Shown here: piece by piece, positions 30,844 through 39,068 of the stretch
Layout of the letters: every line of letters starts with the position of its first letter
How positions within the stretch are numbered: the first letter of the stretch is position 1
Assembly (NCBI RefSeq): GCF_022489065.1
Contig: NZ_JAKVTW010000001.1
Span: 682,001 to 746,000 of the forward strand
DNA length: 64,000 bases
Direction: 5' to 3'
Source: Vreelandella neptunia
GTDB taxonomy: Bacteria > Pseudomonadota > Gammaproteobacteria > Pseudomonadales > Halomonadaceae
Program-made: the position numbers and the translations under genes
Notes under the pieces: model-generated
The model's input: the letters and a program-made list of their open reading frames with translations, nothing else
What the model was told of the DNA's origin: nothing
The model's database searches: none

Positions 30844-30954
30844 TGCATCCCCACCATGCCCCATAAAGCCAAAACCAAAGCCAACCAACTTGCCACCCAC
30901 CCCCACACACGGCAAACTCAGCTTCCTCACTATCCTCAAATAAAAAGGACAACC

Positions 30955-31581
30955 ATGATTACGCTTTGGGGCCGCAACAACTCCACCAACGTCAAAAAAG
31001 TGCTGTGGGTACTGGAAGAGCTGGAACTAACTTTCAAGCAAATCCAAGCTGGTCTTCAGCACGGGGTAAACAACACCCCAGAGTACCTAGCCATGAACCC
31101 CACTGGTTTAGTGCCGCTACTCAAAGACGACGCCACCAATAGCGTACTGTGGGAATCCAACGCTATTATTCGCTACTTGGCTGCCCAGTATGGCCAGAGC
31201 AAGCTATGGATTGAAGAGCCCGCCAAGCGTGCCCAGATGGAGAAGTGGATGGAGTGGGCCAATAGCACGCTCACCCCAAACCACCGTAAAATATTGATGG
31301 GCTATGTAAGAACCCCGCCTGAAAAACGCGATAACGCCGCCATCGAAGCAGCGGTGAAAGAGTGCGAAGCGCTATTTGAAATAATGGATAACGCTCTAGC
31401 GAAACAGACTTGGTTTTCCGGAGACGAATTTGGTCTGGGCGACATTGCAATGGCACCGTTTTTCTACAATCTCTTCAACAGCGGCCTAACCTGGAAAACC
31501 CACCCCAACCTTGAACGCTGGTACCAACAGCTCAGCGAGTTACCCAGCTTCCAAAAAGTCGTGATGATCCCCGTTACATGA
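30955..31581 (+). CDS. Glutathione S-transferase
   Basis: A 208-residue GST. The thioredoxin-like N-terminal domain begins [22 protein letters not shown] and has the cis-proline and glutathione-contact segments [12 protein letters not shown] and [12 protein letters not shown]. The helical C-terminal domain includes [20 protein letters not shown] with the conserved N-capping Asp. Ser or Asn in NNSTN rather than Tyr is the likely glutathione-activating residue, as in bacterial and theta-like GSTs. AAAAAGGAC precedes the ATG at 30955; the long open frame upstream runs through the intergenic repeat and is not coding. Substrate is unknown. Confidence 0.9.
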   Translation: MITLWGRNNSTNVKKVLWVLEELELTFKQIQAGLQHGVNNTPEYLAMNPTGLVPLLKDDATNSVLWESNAIIRYLAAQYGQSKLWIEEPAKRAQMEKWMEWANSTLTPNHRKILMGYVRTPPEKRDNAAIEAAVKECEALFEIMDNALAKQTWFSGDEFGLGDIAMAPFFYNLFNSGLTWKTHPNLERWYQQLSELPSFQKVVMIPVT

Positions 31582-31612
31582 TGCCTGGGCGTGGATTAGG
31601 TAAGCGAAGTTT

Positions 31613-31684
31613 TAGAGCGTGGTAACGAGGGCGTGAGGAGCAAACAGCCGAGGCGCATGCGGGAGGGCAGCGAAGCTGCCCCAA
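31613..31684. repeat. Intergenic repeat, copy 2 (downstream of the GST gene)
   Basis: It resembles the copy at 30773-30843 (GGTAACGAGGGCGTGAGGA, GAGGCGCATGCGGG) and ends in GGGCAGC-GAA-GCTGCCC, a 7-bp perfect stem. It may serve as a terminator-like hairpin between the convergent GST and panE-like genes. Confidence 0.55.
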
Positions 31685-31694
31685 TGGAAGGCGA

Positions 31695-32618
31695 CTAAAA
31701 CCTCGCCTCCACCGCTGCCAACTCATCATCTAACCCTTTTAATACCACGATTCCCAAGCCATGTCGCTCGGCGCTCTCAATCAACGGCCCCAGAATCGCT
31801 CCACGTTCGGTGAGGCGCTTGGCCTCAACATCCTGCAACATCGACGCCTTATTGTTCGCGGTGCTCTCAACCACCTGCCACACCAACGCCAACCATGCTT
31901 CTTCACCTTGGCCGTTATTGGGCGGCTGAATGTCTTCGGCAAACATAATCGATGCAACTTCCTTAACTACCGCCACCACACGGTCTGCATAGCCATCACC
32001 GCGTAATTCCCCGTTACGTACGCCATGTAGCGCTACAAGCGGATTAATCGCCGCGTTCACCGCTAGCTTTTGCCACAGCCGTTGGCGAATATCATCCACT
32101 GCCGTGGCGGCAATACCTGCCTGGGTTAATGCCTGCGCAAGTGTTTCCGCCAACTCGCCGTGCTGATTATTCAAATCGCCAACATAGGTATGCCCACGGC
32201 CTGCATGCACGACGCCATCATCACCGGTTAGATAAGCGCCTTCAGTGGTGGTCGCGCACAGCACCGGCCCAGTCCAGGTTTGGTTAATTCGCGGCTGCGC
32301 CAAAAAACCGTTTTGCCATAGTACAAGCGGAGTGGAAGGGGGGATAGCGCTGGCGAGGTTTTCAAGTGCTGCTTCAGCAGCCATCGCTTTGGTCGTGATA
32401 TGTACATAGGCGGGCGATTTATGTGGTTCAGAAGCCAACTTGGTAACAGTGAGCACAATTAAACGCTTTACATGCTGCTTGCCTTCCGGCGTGGTAAGCG
32501 TTTGCCGTTCAGGCAGCGCTCGACGACCAATGAGAGTGGTATCAGCTAAGGGTGAAAGCGAATGAGCCAACAGGCGACCAATGGCACCTGGGCCCAGTAT
32601 CCAGTGGGAATTCATCAT
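31695..32618 (-). CDS. 2-dehydropantoate 2-reductase family protein
   Basis: A 307-residue NADPH-dependent reductase of the ketopantoate reductase (PanE/ApbA) family. The nucleotide-binding motif is GPGAIGRLLAHSL at the N-terminus. VHITTKAMAAEAALENL, VLWQNGFLAQPR and the C-terminal domain start QRLWQKLAVNAAINPLVALHGVRNGEL carry the catalytic Lys/Asn features. It stands alone on the minus strand with no pantothenate genes nearby, so it could be the pantoate-pathway enzyme or a paralogue acting on another 2-keto acid. The start could be either of two adjacent ATGs. Confidence 0.83.
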   Translation of the reverse strand: MMNSHWILGPGAIGRLLAHSLSPLADTTLIGRRALPERQTLTTPEGKQHVKRLIVLTVTKLASEPHKSPAYVHITTKAMAAEAALENLASAIPPSTPLVLWQNGFLAQPRINQTWTGPVLCATTTEGAYLTGDDGVVHAGRGHTYVGDLNNQHGELAETLAQALTQAGIAATAVDDIRQRLWQKLAVNAAINPLVALHGVRNGELRGDGYADRVVAVVKEVASIMFAEDIQPPNNGQGEEAWLALVWQVVESTANNKASMLQDVEAKRLTERGAILGPLIESAERHGLGIVVLKGLDDELAAVEARF

Positions 32619-32804
32619 TGAGTACGTTACCCCGCAGCAGTGTTGTCAATAAGCATAAGCATACCGTGTTCGCTGATGTTGCAGTCTTTTTATGATGTGC
32701 TCGTCATCTAATACTATTTCTTCACGATGCGTATTAGGATGGTAAGGCGCCGCTAATTAATTCTTAATATTTATTAGGAATAATGCTTCATACAGGCAAT
32801 CAAA

Positions 32805-35069
32805 ATGGCTTCTGTTATCAACGAATCGCGTCAAACTGCTTTGAATTTGCTAGTCAAGGCTGCAGCTTACTCGGCAGATTGCCCAAACGGGTTCCTGGTA
32901 GGCGGTGCAGAGGCTAATTGGAACCTGTTAGCAAGTTACGGAGGTGACTCCCAACTTCTTTTTGATGACTCAATTGAAAGCTGGTTGAAATTAAGCCTAA
33001 CTAATAGGCAACCCATCATCATCAATGATGCATTAGGTCAGACTCTTCCTGCTTATTTTCACCAGCTACGCATCCTTGGGCATCAATTTGTTGTTGGCGT
33101 CGCTATATGGAGTGAAGAAGATAAAATAATAGGGGTATTATTTGTCAGCAGTCCTTTGCCACAACAACGGTTAAGTACTGCTCAAGTGTATGCCTTGCAG
33201 ACACATGCGGCGCTAATTGGTCAAGTTCTTCAATTACAAACAGGATTATTCCTCCCGAAACAAAAACCTTTTATTGAACGCCTTCGCTTGTTGGAGTCAG
33301 TGGTGGTGAATGCGAAGGACGCAATCCTGATTACAGAAGCAGAGCCCATTGATCAGCCTGGACCAAGGATCGTTTATTGCAATCCGGCTTTTTTAAGCAC
33401 GACGGGATACACGTTATCTGAAGTCATCGGGCAGACGCCACGAATTCTACAATGTGATGACACTAACCGTGCAACGCTGGATCTCATCCGAAAAGCGCTT
33501 TCAAGCTGGCAACCAATTGAAGTCGAGCTCATCAATACCCGCCGCGATGGCAGCAAATTTTGGGTCGAGCTAAGCATTGTCCCCGTGGCTAACGAGAAAG
33601 GCTGGTTCACGCATTGGGTGTCCGTGCAGCGGGATATCAGTGAGCGTAAGAAGTCCGAGTATTTAGCCATACAGGCGCTTACGGATCGAGAAGAAAAGGT
33701 TGCCTTGGAAAGTCGTTTAGAGGAGCGAGAGCGCATTGAAGAAGCGTTGTCATATGCCGCTTACCATGATGACTTAACGTCGTTGCATAACCGGGCATAC
33801 TTAATGGCGCTCTTGTTGGGTGTTTTTAATAATAGTGGTCATGAGCTCACACCCGCTGCCACAGTACTTTTCCTGGATCTTGATAGATTTAAATTTGTAA
33901 ACGACAGTCTAGGTCATCGGGCGGGAGACATACTTCTCAAAGTAGTCGCACGGCGACTCGAAAACTGTATTAGAGAAGACGATATATTAGCCAGGGTCGG
34001 CGGAGATGAGTTTGCTATCCTGCTTATTGGTGAGAATCAATCTTTTTTGGCGAACGAGCTTGCTCAGCGCATTGTCGGTCAATTAAGTTTGCCGGTTGTC
34101 ATTGACGGGCATGATATTTTTACCTCTTGCAGCATAGGCATCGTGACCGCTGATCTAACACATTCCTCGCCAGAAGATCTGCTTCGAGATGCAGACATTG
34201 CAATGTATGTAGCCAAAAAGCAGGGCCGGGGGCGATGGGCTTTGTTCGATGTATCAATGCGTGAAGCGGCTATCGACGCGCTGGTGATGCAGAATGCTCT
34301 AAAGCAGGCTCTAGCGAATGATGAATTTTCTGTTGTCTATCAACCAATTTACAGCACGCTTACTGATGAGATATGCGGTGCAGAAGTCCTAGTGAGATGG
34401 CTTCATCCGGTGCTCGGTCCAGTATCTCCTGATCGCTTCATCACTGTGGCTGAGGATATCGGAGTCATACACGAATTAGGTAGCTGGGTCATGCATAAAG
34501 GGTGCGCTGAACTGCAACGTTGGAAGGCAGCGTTCCCCGAACTGGAGTTGCATCTGAACGTGAATGTGTCGGGTGTAGAGCTTAACCGAACAGGGTATGT
34601 TAGCCAGATAAAAGATATCCTTGCTCAGACAGGTATCGACGCCCATGATCTTCAGGTCGAAATCACTGAGTCCGTTTTTCTTCACCAGCCGGAAACAATA
34701 GCGCAAGTGCTGGAGGGCATTCGAGAGCTCGGTGTTCGTATAGCATTGGATGATTTTGGTACCGGGTACAGCGCACTCGGCTACATTGATCGCTACCCAA
34801 TTGACGCCATCAAAATCGACCAGTCATTTGTATCCAGAATGATGGCTTACCATCGCAGTGATGCTATCGTCAGAAGTATATTGTCTTTGGGGCGAGCTCT
34901 GAATATTGATATCACCGCTGAGGGTGTCGAGACGCTGCCTCAATTACTTCGCTTAAGAGAAATGGAGTGCCCGTTTGTTCAGGGCTTTTTGTTAAGTCGC
35001 CCAGTAAACGCCGAAAAAATTATGATACTACTGCAATGTCAGAAAACAAAGTTGGCAACAACTTTTTAA
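32805..35069 (+). CDS. GAF-PAS-GGDEF-EAL cyclic-di-GMP signalling protein
   Basis: A 754-residue soluble protein. A GAF-like domain (about 1-150) and a PAS domain (about 165-290; GYTLSEVIGQTPRILQ, NTRRDGSKFWVELSI) precede both catalytic domains. The cyclase site GGDEF is intact (residues 399-403), with an RxxD inhibitory-site motif (REDD) just before it. The phosphodiesterase site is EVL (527-529), and the remaining residues look active: NVNVSG, VEITES, DDFGTGYS, IKID, AEGVETLPQ. It could make or degrade c-di-GMP. No membrane segment is visible. Base composition is visibly AT-richer than the flanking metabolic genes, suggesting acquisition by transfer. Confidence 0.9.
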   Translation: MASVINESRQTALNLLVKAAAYSADCPNGFLVGGAEANWNLLASYGGDSQLLFDDSIESWLKLSLTNRQPIIINDALGQTLPAYFHQLRILGHQFVVGVAIWSEEDKIIGVLFVSSPLPQQRLSTAQVYALQTHAALIGQVLQLQTGLFLPKQKPFIERLRLLESVVVNAKDAILITEAEPIDQPGPRIVYCNPAFLSTTGYTLSEVIGQTPRILQCDDTNRATLDLIRKALSSWQPIEVELINTRRDGSKFWVELSIVPVANEKGWFTHWVSVQRDISERKKSEYLAIQALTDREEKVALESRLEERERIEEALSYAAYHDDLTSLHNRAYLMALLLGVFNNSGHELTPAATVLFLDLDRFKFVNDSLGHRAGDILLKVVARRLENCIREDDILARVGGDEFAILLIGENQSFLANELAQRIVGQLSLPVVIDGHDIFTSCSIGIVTADLTHSSPEDLLRDADIAMYVAKKQGRGRWALFDVSMREAAIDALVMQNALKQALANDEFSVVYQPIYSTLTDEICGAEVLVRWLHPVLGPVSPDRFITVAEDIGVIHELGSWVMHKGCAELQRWKAAFPELELHLNVNVSGVELNRTGYVSQIKDILAQTGIDAHDLQVEITESVFLHQPETIAQVLEGIRELGVRIALDDFGTGYSALGYIDRYPIDAIKIDQSFVSRMMAYHRSDAIVRSILSLGRALNIDITAEGVETLPQLLRLREMECPFVQGFLLSRPVNAEKIMILLQCQKTKLATTF

Positions 35070-35227
35070 ACATTTTACGGGTTGTATCTGGGTTAAAGAG
35101 CATAAAGTAGCTGTTTAAAACTATTATAGCTGATGAAGTTTGGTTGTTATAATCGGTGCCTAGACAATATTGCTTTTCGAATACTAGGCTTGACAGGGCA
35201 CCGCAGAACTTTGGTAGCTAGGTTCGT

Positions 35228-35344
35228 TTAATGCCCTAGTACATTGGTCTCGCTTTTCTTTGATGATTTTGCAGCTTTCTTCTCTTTTGCAGTTAACAGT
35301 GGTTTCTTCTTGACGTTTTTTTTACTGTCTTGTCCTTTGCTCAT
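35228..35344 (-). CDS. Small lysine-rich protein (38 residues)
   Basis: A short minus-strand gene starting MSKGQDSKKNVKKKPLLTAK and continuing with EKKAAKSSKK; 15 of its 38 residues are Lys. An AGG lies about 9 bp before the ATG. I recall very similar small basic proteins (MSKG-D-KK-KKKP-T-KEKKAAK) in other gammaproteobacteria, so it is probably real. Function is unknown; charge and size suggest RNA or DNA contact. It is convergent with the GGDEF-EAL gene, 158 bp away. Confidence 0.65.
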   Translation of the reverse strand: MSKGQDSKKNVKKKPLLTAKEKKAAKSSKKSETNVLGH

Positions 35345-35887
35345 GATATATACCTGTATGAATCAATCAATTGACCAAAATTAAGCTGTATCAAACCAGC
35401 TTTTGAGAATTGATATTAGCGCACAAAGTGTCAACGCGCACTGTTATATCATTATGGCCCTATTAAAAGTCGCTATAAAAAGTTGATTTGCCAGACTCCC
35501 ACCCGCCTCAGTAACCCTAATCTGTAGAGCCTGACCCTGCTCATAAAAATTTGGTCATGAAAATGCTTTTCAGACAAAGGTCAAGCACCACCCGCAATCG
35601 CCAGTTAGATAGGCGCCATGGCTTTGTTGCCGATAGCTGTTGCAATACGTAATGTGGTCGTTTTCTTTACACCGTGCGAATGTTCTCCCAGCGACGTTTC
35701 ACCCTGATTATCGACAGCCAAGCAGGCCTAGTGCCAAATGCTGTCTACAGGTTCTTCCTAACGGCGATCAGTTAAACTTCACGCAAACGGTTGATAATGC
35801 ACACTATCTATAACCTATGTTACGTTAGCAATGTAGGCATATGTATTAGAATAACGTTAATAAATCATATGTCTGAGAGGTAATAGA
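35345..35887. other. Non-coding or degraded stretch upstream of the Crp/Fnr gene
   Basis: This 543-bp gap holds no gene I can support. A minus-strand frame stays open for roughly 40 codons around 35590-35720 (including KKTTTLRIATAIGNKAMAPI) but has no start signal and no recognised family; it may be a gene remnant. The last 70 bp before 35888 is AT-rich with two CATATG boxes, one close to each end of an AT-rich run, and is probably the Crp/Fnr promoter. Confidence 0.5.
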
Positions 35888-36640
35888 GTGGCTCTCCTTG
35901 ATACAGTAGTGATGCGGGGCCTTAGTATCCAAGGTGCGCTGTCTCCTGAAGACAAGGCGGTGTTGCTGGGCCTTGAGCTCAACCCCCGGCATATGTCAGC
36001 CAGCGAGGTGCTATGGCAGGAGAGTGCGGTTGCTGATCTGTTCTGTGTGGTCAAGGAGGGATGGGCATACTCATATCGCAACTTGAAAAATGGTTCGAAG
36101 CAGATCCTCAAGTTCTACCTCCCCGGGGATATCGTCGGCATTCGCGATTTTGGCTTCACCCGTCGACTGTCAAGTGCATCGATGATTAATAAAGGTGTGA
36201 TCTATCCGTTCTCATATCAGCAGCTTTTTGAACTCTTTGGGCGTTCGAACCTAGCTGTCGGTATCATGGCCACAGCGATGCGTCAGCAAGCACTCCTCTC
36301 TGAGAGGCTGATATACCTCGGTAAGTATTCCGCCCACGAGCAACTGGCTCACTTTCTCTACGAAATCTATCTGCGACTCAAGCGGATCGGGGACGTGGAG
36401 GACAATAGCTTCCTCATGCCGCTTACTCAGGAGCTGATTAGCGACGCACTGGGGATGAGCCCGGTACACGTGAGCCGGACCTTCTCAATGCTGCGTGAGG
36501 AGGGACTGGTGATTCGAGACCGCCAACACGTGAAGTTGCCCGACCCCGAGGCGTTGGCGAGGCTAGTCGAGTTCAATGACAGCTATATCGATGAACTCCT
36601 ACCTCCCACGTTCTCTGAATTACTAAGAGCTAGGCTATAA
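35888..36640 (+). CDS. Crp/Fnr-family transcriptional regulator
   Basis: A 250-residue regulator. The N-terminal cyclic-nucleotide-binding-like beta barrel includes FCVVKEGWAYSYRNLKNGSKQILKFYLPGDIVGI, and the C-terminal winged helix has LTQELISDALGMSPVHVSRTFSMLREEGLVIRDRQHVKL. It lacks the N-terminal cysteine cluster of FNR/ANR, so it is not an oxygen-labile Fe-S sensor, and the cAMP-contact residues of Crp are not evident. The start is GTG with GAGAGG 7 bp upstream. Its neighbours (GGDEF-EAL gene and IS remnant) do not indicate a target. Confidence 0.85.
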   Translation: MALLDTVVMRGLSIQGALSPEDKAVLLGLELNPRHMSASEVLWQESAVADLFCVVKEGWAYSYRNLKNGSKQILKFYLPGDIVGIRDFGFTRRLSSASMINKGVIYPFSYQQLFELFGRSNLAVGIMATAMRQQALLSERLIYLGKYSAHEQLAHFLYEIYLRLKRIGDVEDNSFLMPLTQELISDALGMSPVHVSRTFSMLREEGLVIRDRQHVKLPDPEALARLVEFNDSYIDELLPPTFSELLRARL

Positions 36641-37095
36641 AGCGCTGATAAGAAAAACGCCATTAGCCTCTATTGGTATGGCTGTTAGCTTGAAGATTCA
36701 ATTAAAGAAATCAAATAACTTGAATGGAGTGTGATAGCTAACCAATACAGGCCAGTAATTTTATGGGAGTTAGTGGCTCTTGCCATCGCGGTGGTGGCTA
36801 TTCTTAAAGGCAGGGTAGAGGCAGCATCGAGGTTGGATGGTGGGTGTCTACCTGGGGCTGGTCGGTGCCTTTATCGGTACTCTAGCGCCGGGGCGCTGGC
36901 TCGCTGTGCAGCTAGGTATGTGGTGACGTTAAAAGCCTGTATCACAGATACAGCCGCTGAACTCCTAGCGGAGCACTCCAATCGCTGTTGAGCTTATGCT
37001 AACTTAGCGTTAACGACCTCTGTGGTAGCGTTCCGGTTTGTCTTTGCTCTTGCATCCGTGGCTCTGCGCGCCATTTCTGGGTCGACGATCGACGT
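36641..37095. other. Gap with degraded membrane-gene fragments
   Basis: I see no intact gene in this 455-bp stretch. Two overlapping plus-strand frames encode hydrophobic segments (VILWELVALAIAVVAIL from about 36750, and VYLGLVGAFIGTLAPGRWLAVQLGMW around 36840-36930 in a different frame), as expected for a frameshifted membrane-protein gene. The last 75 bp is the first part of a lysE-like remnant listed separately. Confidence 0.4.
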
Positions 37096-37129
37096 CACCC
37101 CATCTTCAGTAGCACCCGGGTTTAGAGTC
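37096..37129 (+). repeat. IS left terminal inverted repeat
   Basis: The sequence starts CACCCC and contains AGTAGC and TTTAGAGTC in the same order and at nearly the same spacing (one base shorter) as the reverse complement of 38252-38286. The orfB stop codon (37106-37108) lies inside it. Confidence 0.8.
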
Positions 37130-37968
37130 TGAAGTTACTTTATCGTGTTTTAACACCAGTTGCTCGGCATAGGCGGAAGGCGGCAACCCGCCAAGACTCT
37201 TCTTCGGTCTTTCTTCGTTATACTCCCGTCGCCACGCCTCAATGATGACCCTCGCGTGATGTAGGCTGGTGAACCAGTGCTCATTTAGACATTCGTCTCT
37301 AAAACGCCCGTTGAACGATTCGATGTAGGCGTTTTGATTGGGCTTTCCAGGTTCGATTAAAAACAGGGCAACACCACGTTGATGAGCCCACGTCAGCATG
37401 GCGCGTCCGCAGAACTCCTTTCCATTATCCGTACGAAGGGCACTTGGTAGGCCACGTTGTAGCGCTAGATGATCCAGAATCCGTGTTAACGACAGCCCGT
37501 CAATGGCACGGTCAGGCACGATAGCCACGGCTTCATGGGTGGCGTCGTCGACAATGGTGAGGTTCTTGATCACTCTTCCTTCCGCCGTGCGGTCAAACAC
37601 AAAATCCATTGACCAAACTTGGTTGGCGGCACCAGGGCGGCCAAGGGGCTTTCGCTCAGACGTCGGAACCTTCTTACGCTTGGGCGTTTTACCTGTAACT
37701 GAGCCGCTGCGTAGAGACGCTCTACGCGCTTATGATTGACCTGTTCACCCGCTTGACGCAGCTTCAAGTAGATCATGCCAGCGCCGTAGCGACGATGCCG
37801 ATGTGCCAAGGCAACAATGCGTTCACGCAATACCTCATTGCGGTCAGGGGCCGATTGATAGCGCAACGCACTGGCACTCATACGGATGACACGGAGCGCC
37901 CGGCGCTCGCTTAGACCACGTGACACCATGAAGCGCACCACGTCGCGGCGTGCAGCGGCACTCACCAC
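37106..37968 (-). pseudogene. IS3-family transposase OrfB, frameshifted
   Basis: DDE integrase-type transposase in two frames. The 5' part (37968 to about 37690) encodes the helix-turn-helix start MVSAAARRDVVRFMVSRGLSERRA up to [11 protein letters not shown]. The 3' part (to 37106) encodes the catalytic core with [14 protein letters not shown] and [16 protein letters not shown], so the D, D and E residues are all present. The frames part just after QLQVK, where CGCCCAAGCG appears to have lost one base relative to the expected Lys/Arg-rich KRRKRKKVP. This is an internal break and not the normal orfA/orfB frameshift. Confidence 0.85.
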
Positions 37969-38231
37969 TTTTTTCTAAGCGCCTCGCGAGTGACCTCCAT
38001 TTCCAGTAGTGATTCGGCGAGCAGCTTTTTTAAGCGTCCATTTTCGGCTTCGAGTTCTTTGAGACGCTTGGCATCGGGTACGCTCATGCCACCAAACTTG
38101 CTGCGCCATAGGTAGTAACTGGCTTCAGAGAAACCGTGCCGACGGCACAGCTCCTTGATGGGCAGTCCTGCTTCGGCTTCGCCCAGGAAACCAATGATCT
38201 GTTCTTCGCTGAAACGCTTCTTCATGTCCAA
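37962..38231 (-). CDS. IS3-family transposase OrfA
   Basis: An 89-residue protein with a transposase_8 helix-turn-helix (KKRFSEEQIIGFLGEAEAG, ELCRRHGFSEASYYLWRSKFGG) and a C-terminal leucine-zipper-like coiled coil (LKELEAENGRLKKLLAESLLEM). It ends in a classical slippery heptamer A-AAA-AAG (plus-strand 37968-37974) directly before its TGA. A -1 shift there enters the orfB frame exactly at its GTG, as in other IS3-family elements that make an OrfAB fusion transposase. Confidence 0.9.
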   Translation of the reverse strand: MDMKKRFSEEQIIGFLGEAEAGLPIKELCRRHGFSEASYYLWRSKFGGMSVPDAKRLKELEAENGRLKKLLAESLLEMEVTREALRKKW

Positions 38232-38251
38232 TCTCCTTACGCATAGGATCG

Positions 38252-38286
38252 GACTCTAAAGTGTAGCGCTACTCAATCCGGGGGTG
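38252..38286 (-). repeat. IS right terminal inverted repeat
   Basis: This is the partner of 37096-37129. Read on the minus strand it begins CACCCC and keeps AGTAGC and TTTAGAGTC. It lies upstream of orfA and may contain its promoter. Confidence 0.8.
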
Positions 38287-38397
38287 ACGTCGCGATATTA
38301 ACCGTGGTCAGCTATTCCATTGCCCAGGGGCGGCGTGCCAATATCCTGCTTGTTACTGCGGTGGCCTTAAATCTTAAGAACATAAACGGAAGAAACT

Positions 38398-38889
38398 ATG
38401 ATAAGAGAGGCCGTTGAGAGCGATGCGGCAGCAATTTCGCACATTTATAATTTCTATATTGAAAATACCGTTATTTCATTTGAAGAAAAGCCAGTATCCA
38501 GCTCAGTCATCCAGAGCCGAATTGAGGCTGTTCGGGAGGCAGGCCTACCTTGGGTGGTGGCAATAGAAAATGATGTGGTGGTGGGGTATGCCTACGCGAC
38601 CAAATGGAAAGAAAGAAGCGCCTATCGATTTTCAGTCGAGGTCAGCGTCTACCTTGCCAACCAAATGCAAGGCAGGGGCTTGGGCGCCAAATTGTATGAA
38701 ACCGTTTTTTCCAAGCTCAAAGAAGCCAGGATTAATACAGTGATTGGCGGCATAACGCTTCCAAACCCAGCCAGCGTTGCACTGCATGAAAAAATGGGCA
38801 TGAAAAAAGTAGCCCATTTTGAAAAGGTAGGATTCAAGTTCAATCAGTGGCAAGACGTTGGCTACTGGCAGTTAAATCTGAATATCTGA
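38398..38889 (+). CDS. GNAT acetyltransferase, phosphinothricin/methionine-sulfoximine type
   Basis: A 163-residue GCN5-related N-acetyltransferase of the Pat/Bar/MddA subgroup. It shows the family pattern IREAVESDAAAISHIYNFYIENTVISFEE at the N-terminus, the acetyl-CoA loop NQMQGRGLGAKLYE and GGITLPNPASVALHEKMGM, where NPAS is the conserved C-terminal motif. Characterised relatives acetylate glutamate analogues such as phosphinothricin or methionine sulfoximine; the natural substrate here is unknown. GGAAG precedes the ATG. It follows the lysE remnant and IS element, in a region that looks horizontally acquired. Confidence 0.88.
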   Translation: MIREAVESDAAAISHIYNFYIENTVISFEEKPVSSSVIQSRIEAVREAGLPWVVAIENDVVVGYAYATKWKERSAYRFSVEVSVYLANQMQGRGLGAKLYETVFSKLKEARINTVIGGITLPNPASVALHEKMGMKKVAHFEKVGFKFNQWQDVGYWQLNLNI

Positions 38890-39025
38890 TCGTAAAGCGG
38901 CGGATTTTAGGAGTGTGTAGCGGTTTTCAATCAGGGGACGTCGGGACTGGACGCGCTTAACTGGGTAGCGCCCCCCATCGTATCGGCGTTTCGCGCAAGC
39001 CCGCTGGCAATGGCTGGGTAGAGAT

Positions 39026-39045
39026 GCCGGCTCCTATGAGCCGGC
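39026..39045. terminator. Hairpin between the GNAT and IalB-like genes
   Basis: GCCGGCTC-CTAT-GAGCCGGC forms an 8-bp perfect stem, followed on the plus strand by TTTGT. It lies 24 bp past the ialB stop (minus strand) and 137 bp past the acetyltransferase stop. It may terminate either gene, but the T-run is weak. Confidence 0.55.
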
Positions 39046-39068
39046 TTTGTCTGGCAATGCCTCTAAGA

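Larger units (their letters stand above)
37092..38290. mobile_element. IS3-family (IS407-like) insertion sequence, decayed
   Basis: The element spans 37096-38286 (1191 bp) and is flanked by a 4-bp direct repeat ACGT (37092-37095 and 38287-38290), the target duplication size of the IS407 group. Imperfect terminal inverted repeats are at 37096-37129 and 38252-38286, sharing CACCCC, AGTAGC and TTTAGAGTC blocks. It carries orfA and orfB on the minus strand. OrfB contains a frameshift, so the copy is probably unable to transpose by itself. Confidence 0.88.
37022..38373 (+). pseudogene. LysE-family exporter remnant split by an IS element
   Basis: Before the IS (37022-37095) the frame reads FVFALASVALRAISGSTIDV; after it (from 38291) it continues AILTVVSYSIAQGRRANILL. 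Joining the flanks after removing the IS and one 4-bp target copy restores a single frame that resembles the N-terminus of LysE/RhtB amino acid exporters, including the QGRRA motif. A GTG at 37022 could be the start. Similarity ends near 38373, just before the acetyltransferase gene, so the rest of the gene was lost as well. Confidence 0.5.

Noticed and set aside
35888..36640. Crp/Fnr protein as the oxygen sensor acting at 56597
   Set aside because: It lacks the cysteine cluster of FNR/ANR; the oxygen regulator is probably encoded outside the window.
36731..36991. 86-codon open frame between the Crp/Fnr gene and the IS
   Set aside because: Hydrophobic similarity switches frame part-way and the C-terminal half is not protein-like; treated as a degraded membrane gene.
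37962..37975. orfA/orfB frame change read as a mutation
   Set aside because: The A-AAA-AAG heptamer and the GTG entry point match the programmed -1 frameshift of IS3-family elements; only the later break inside orfB is a true frameshift.
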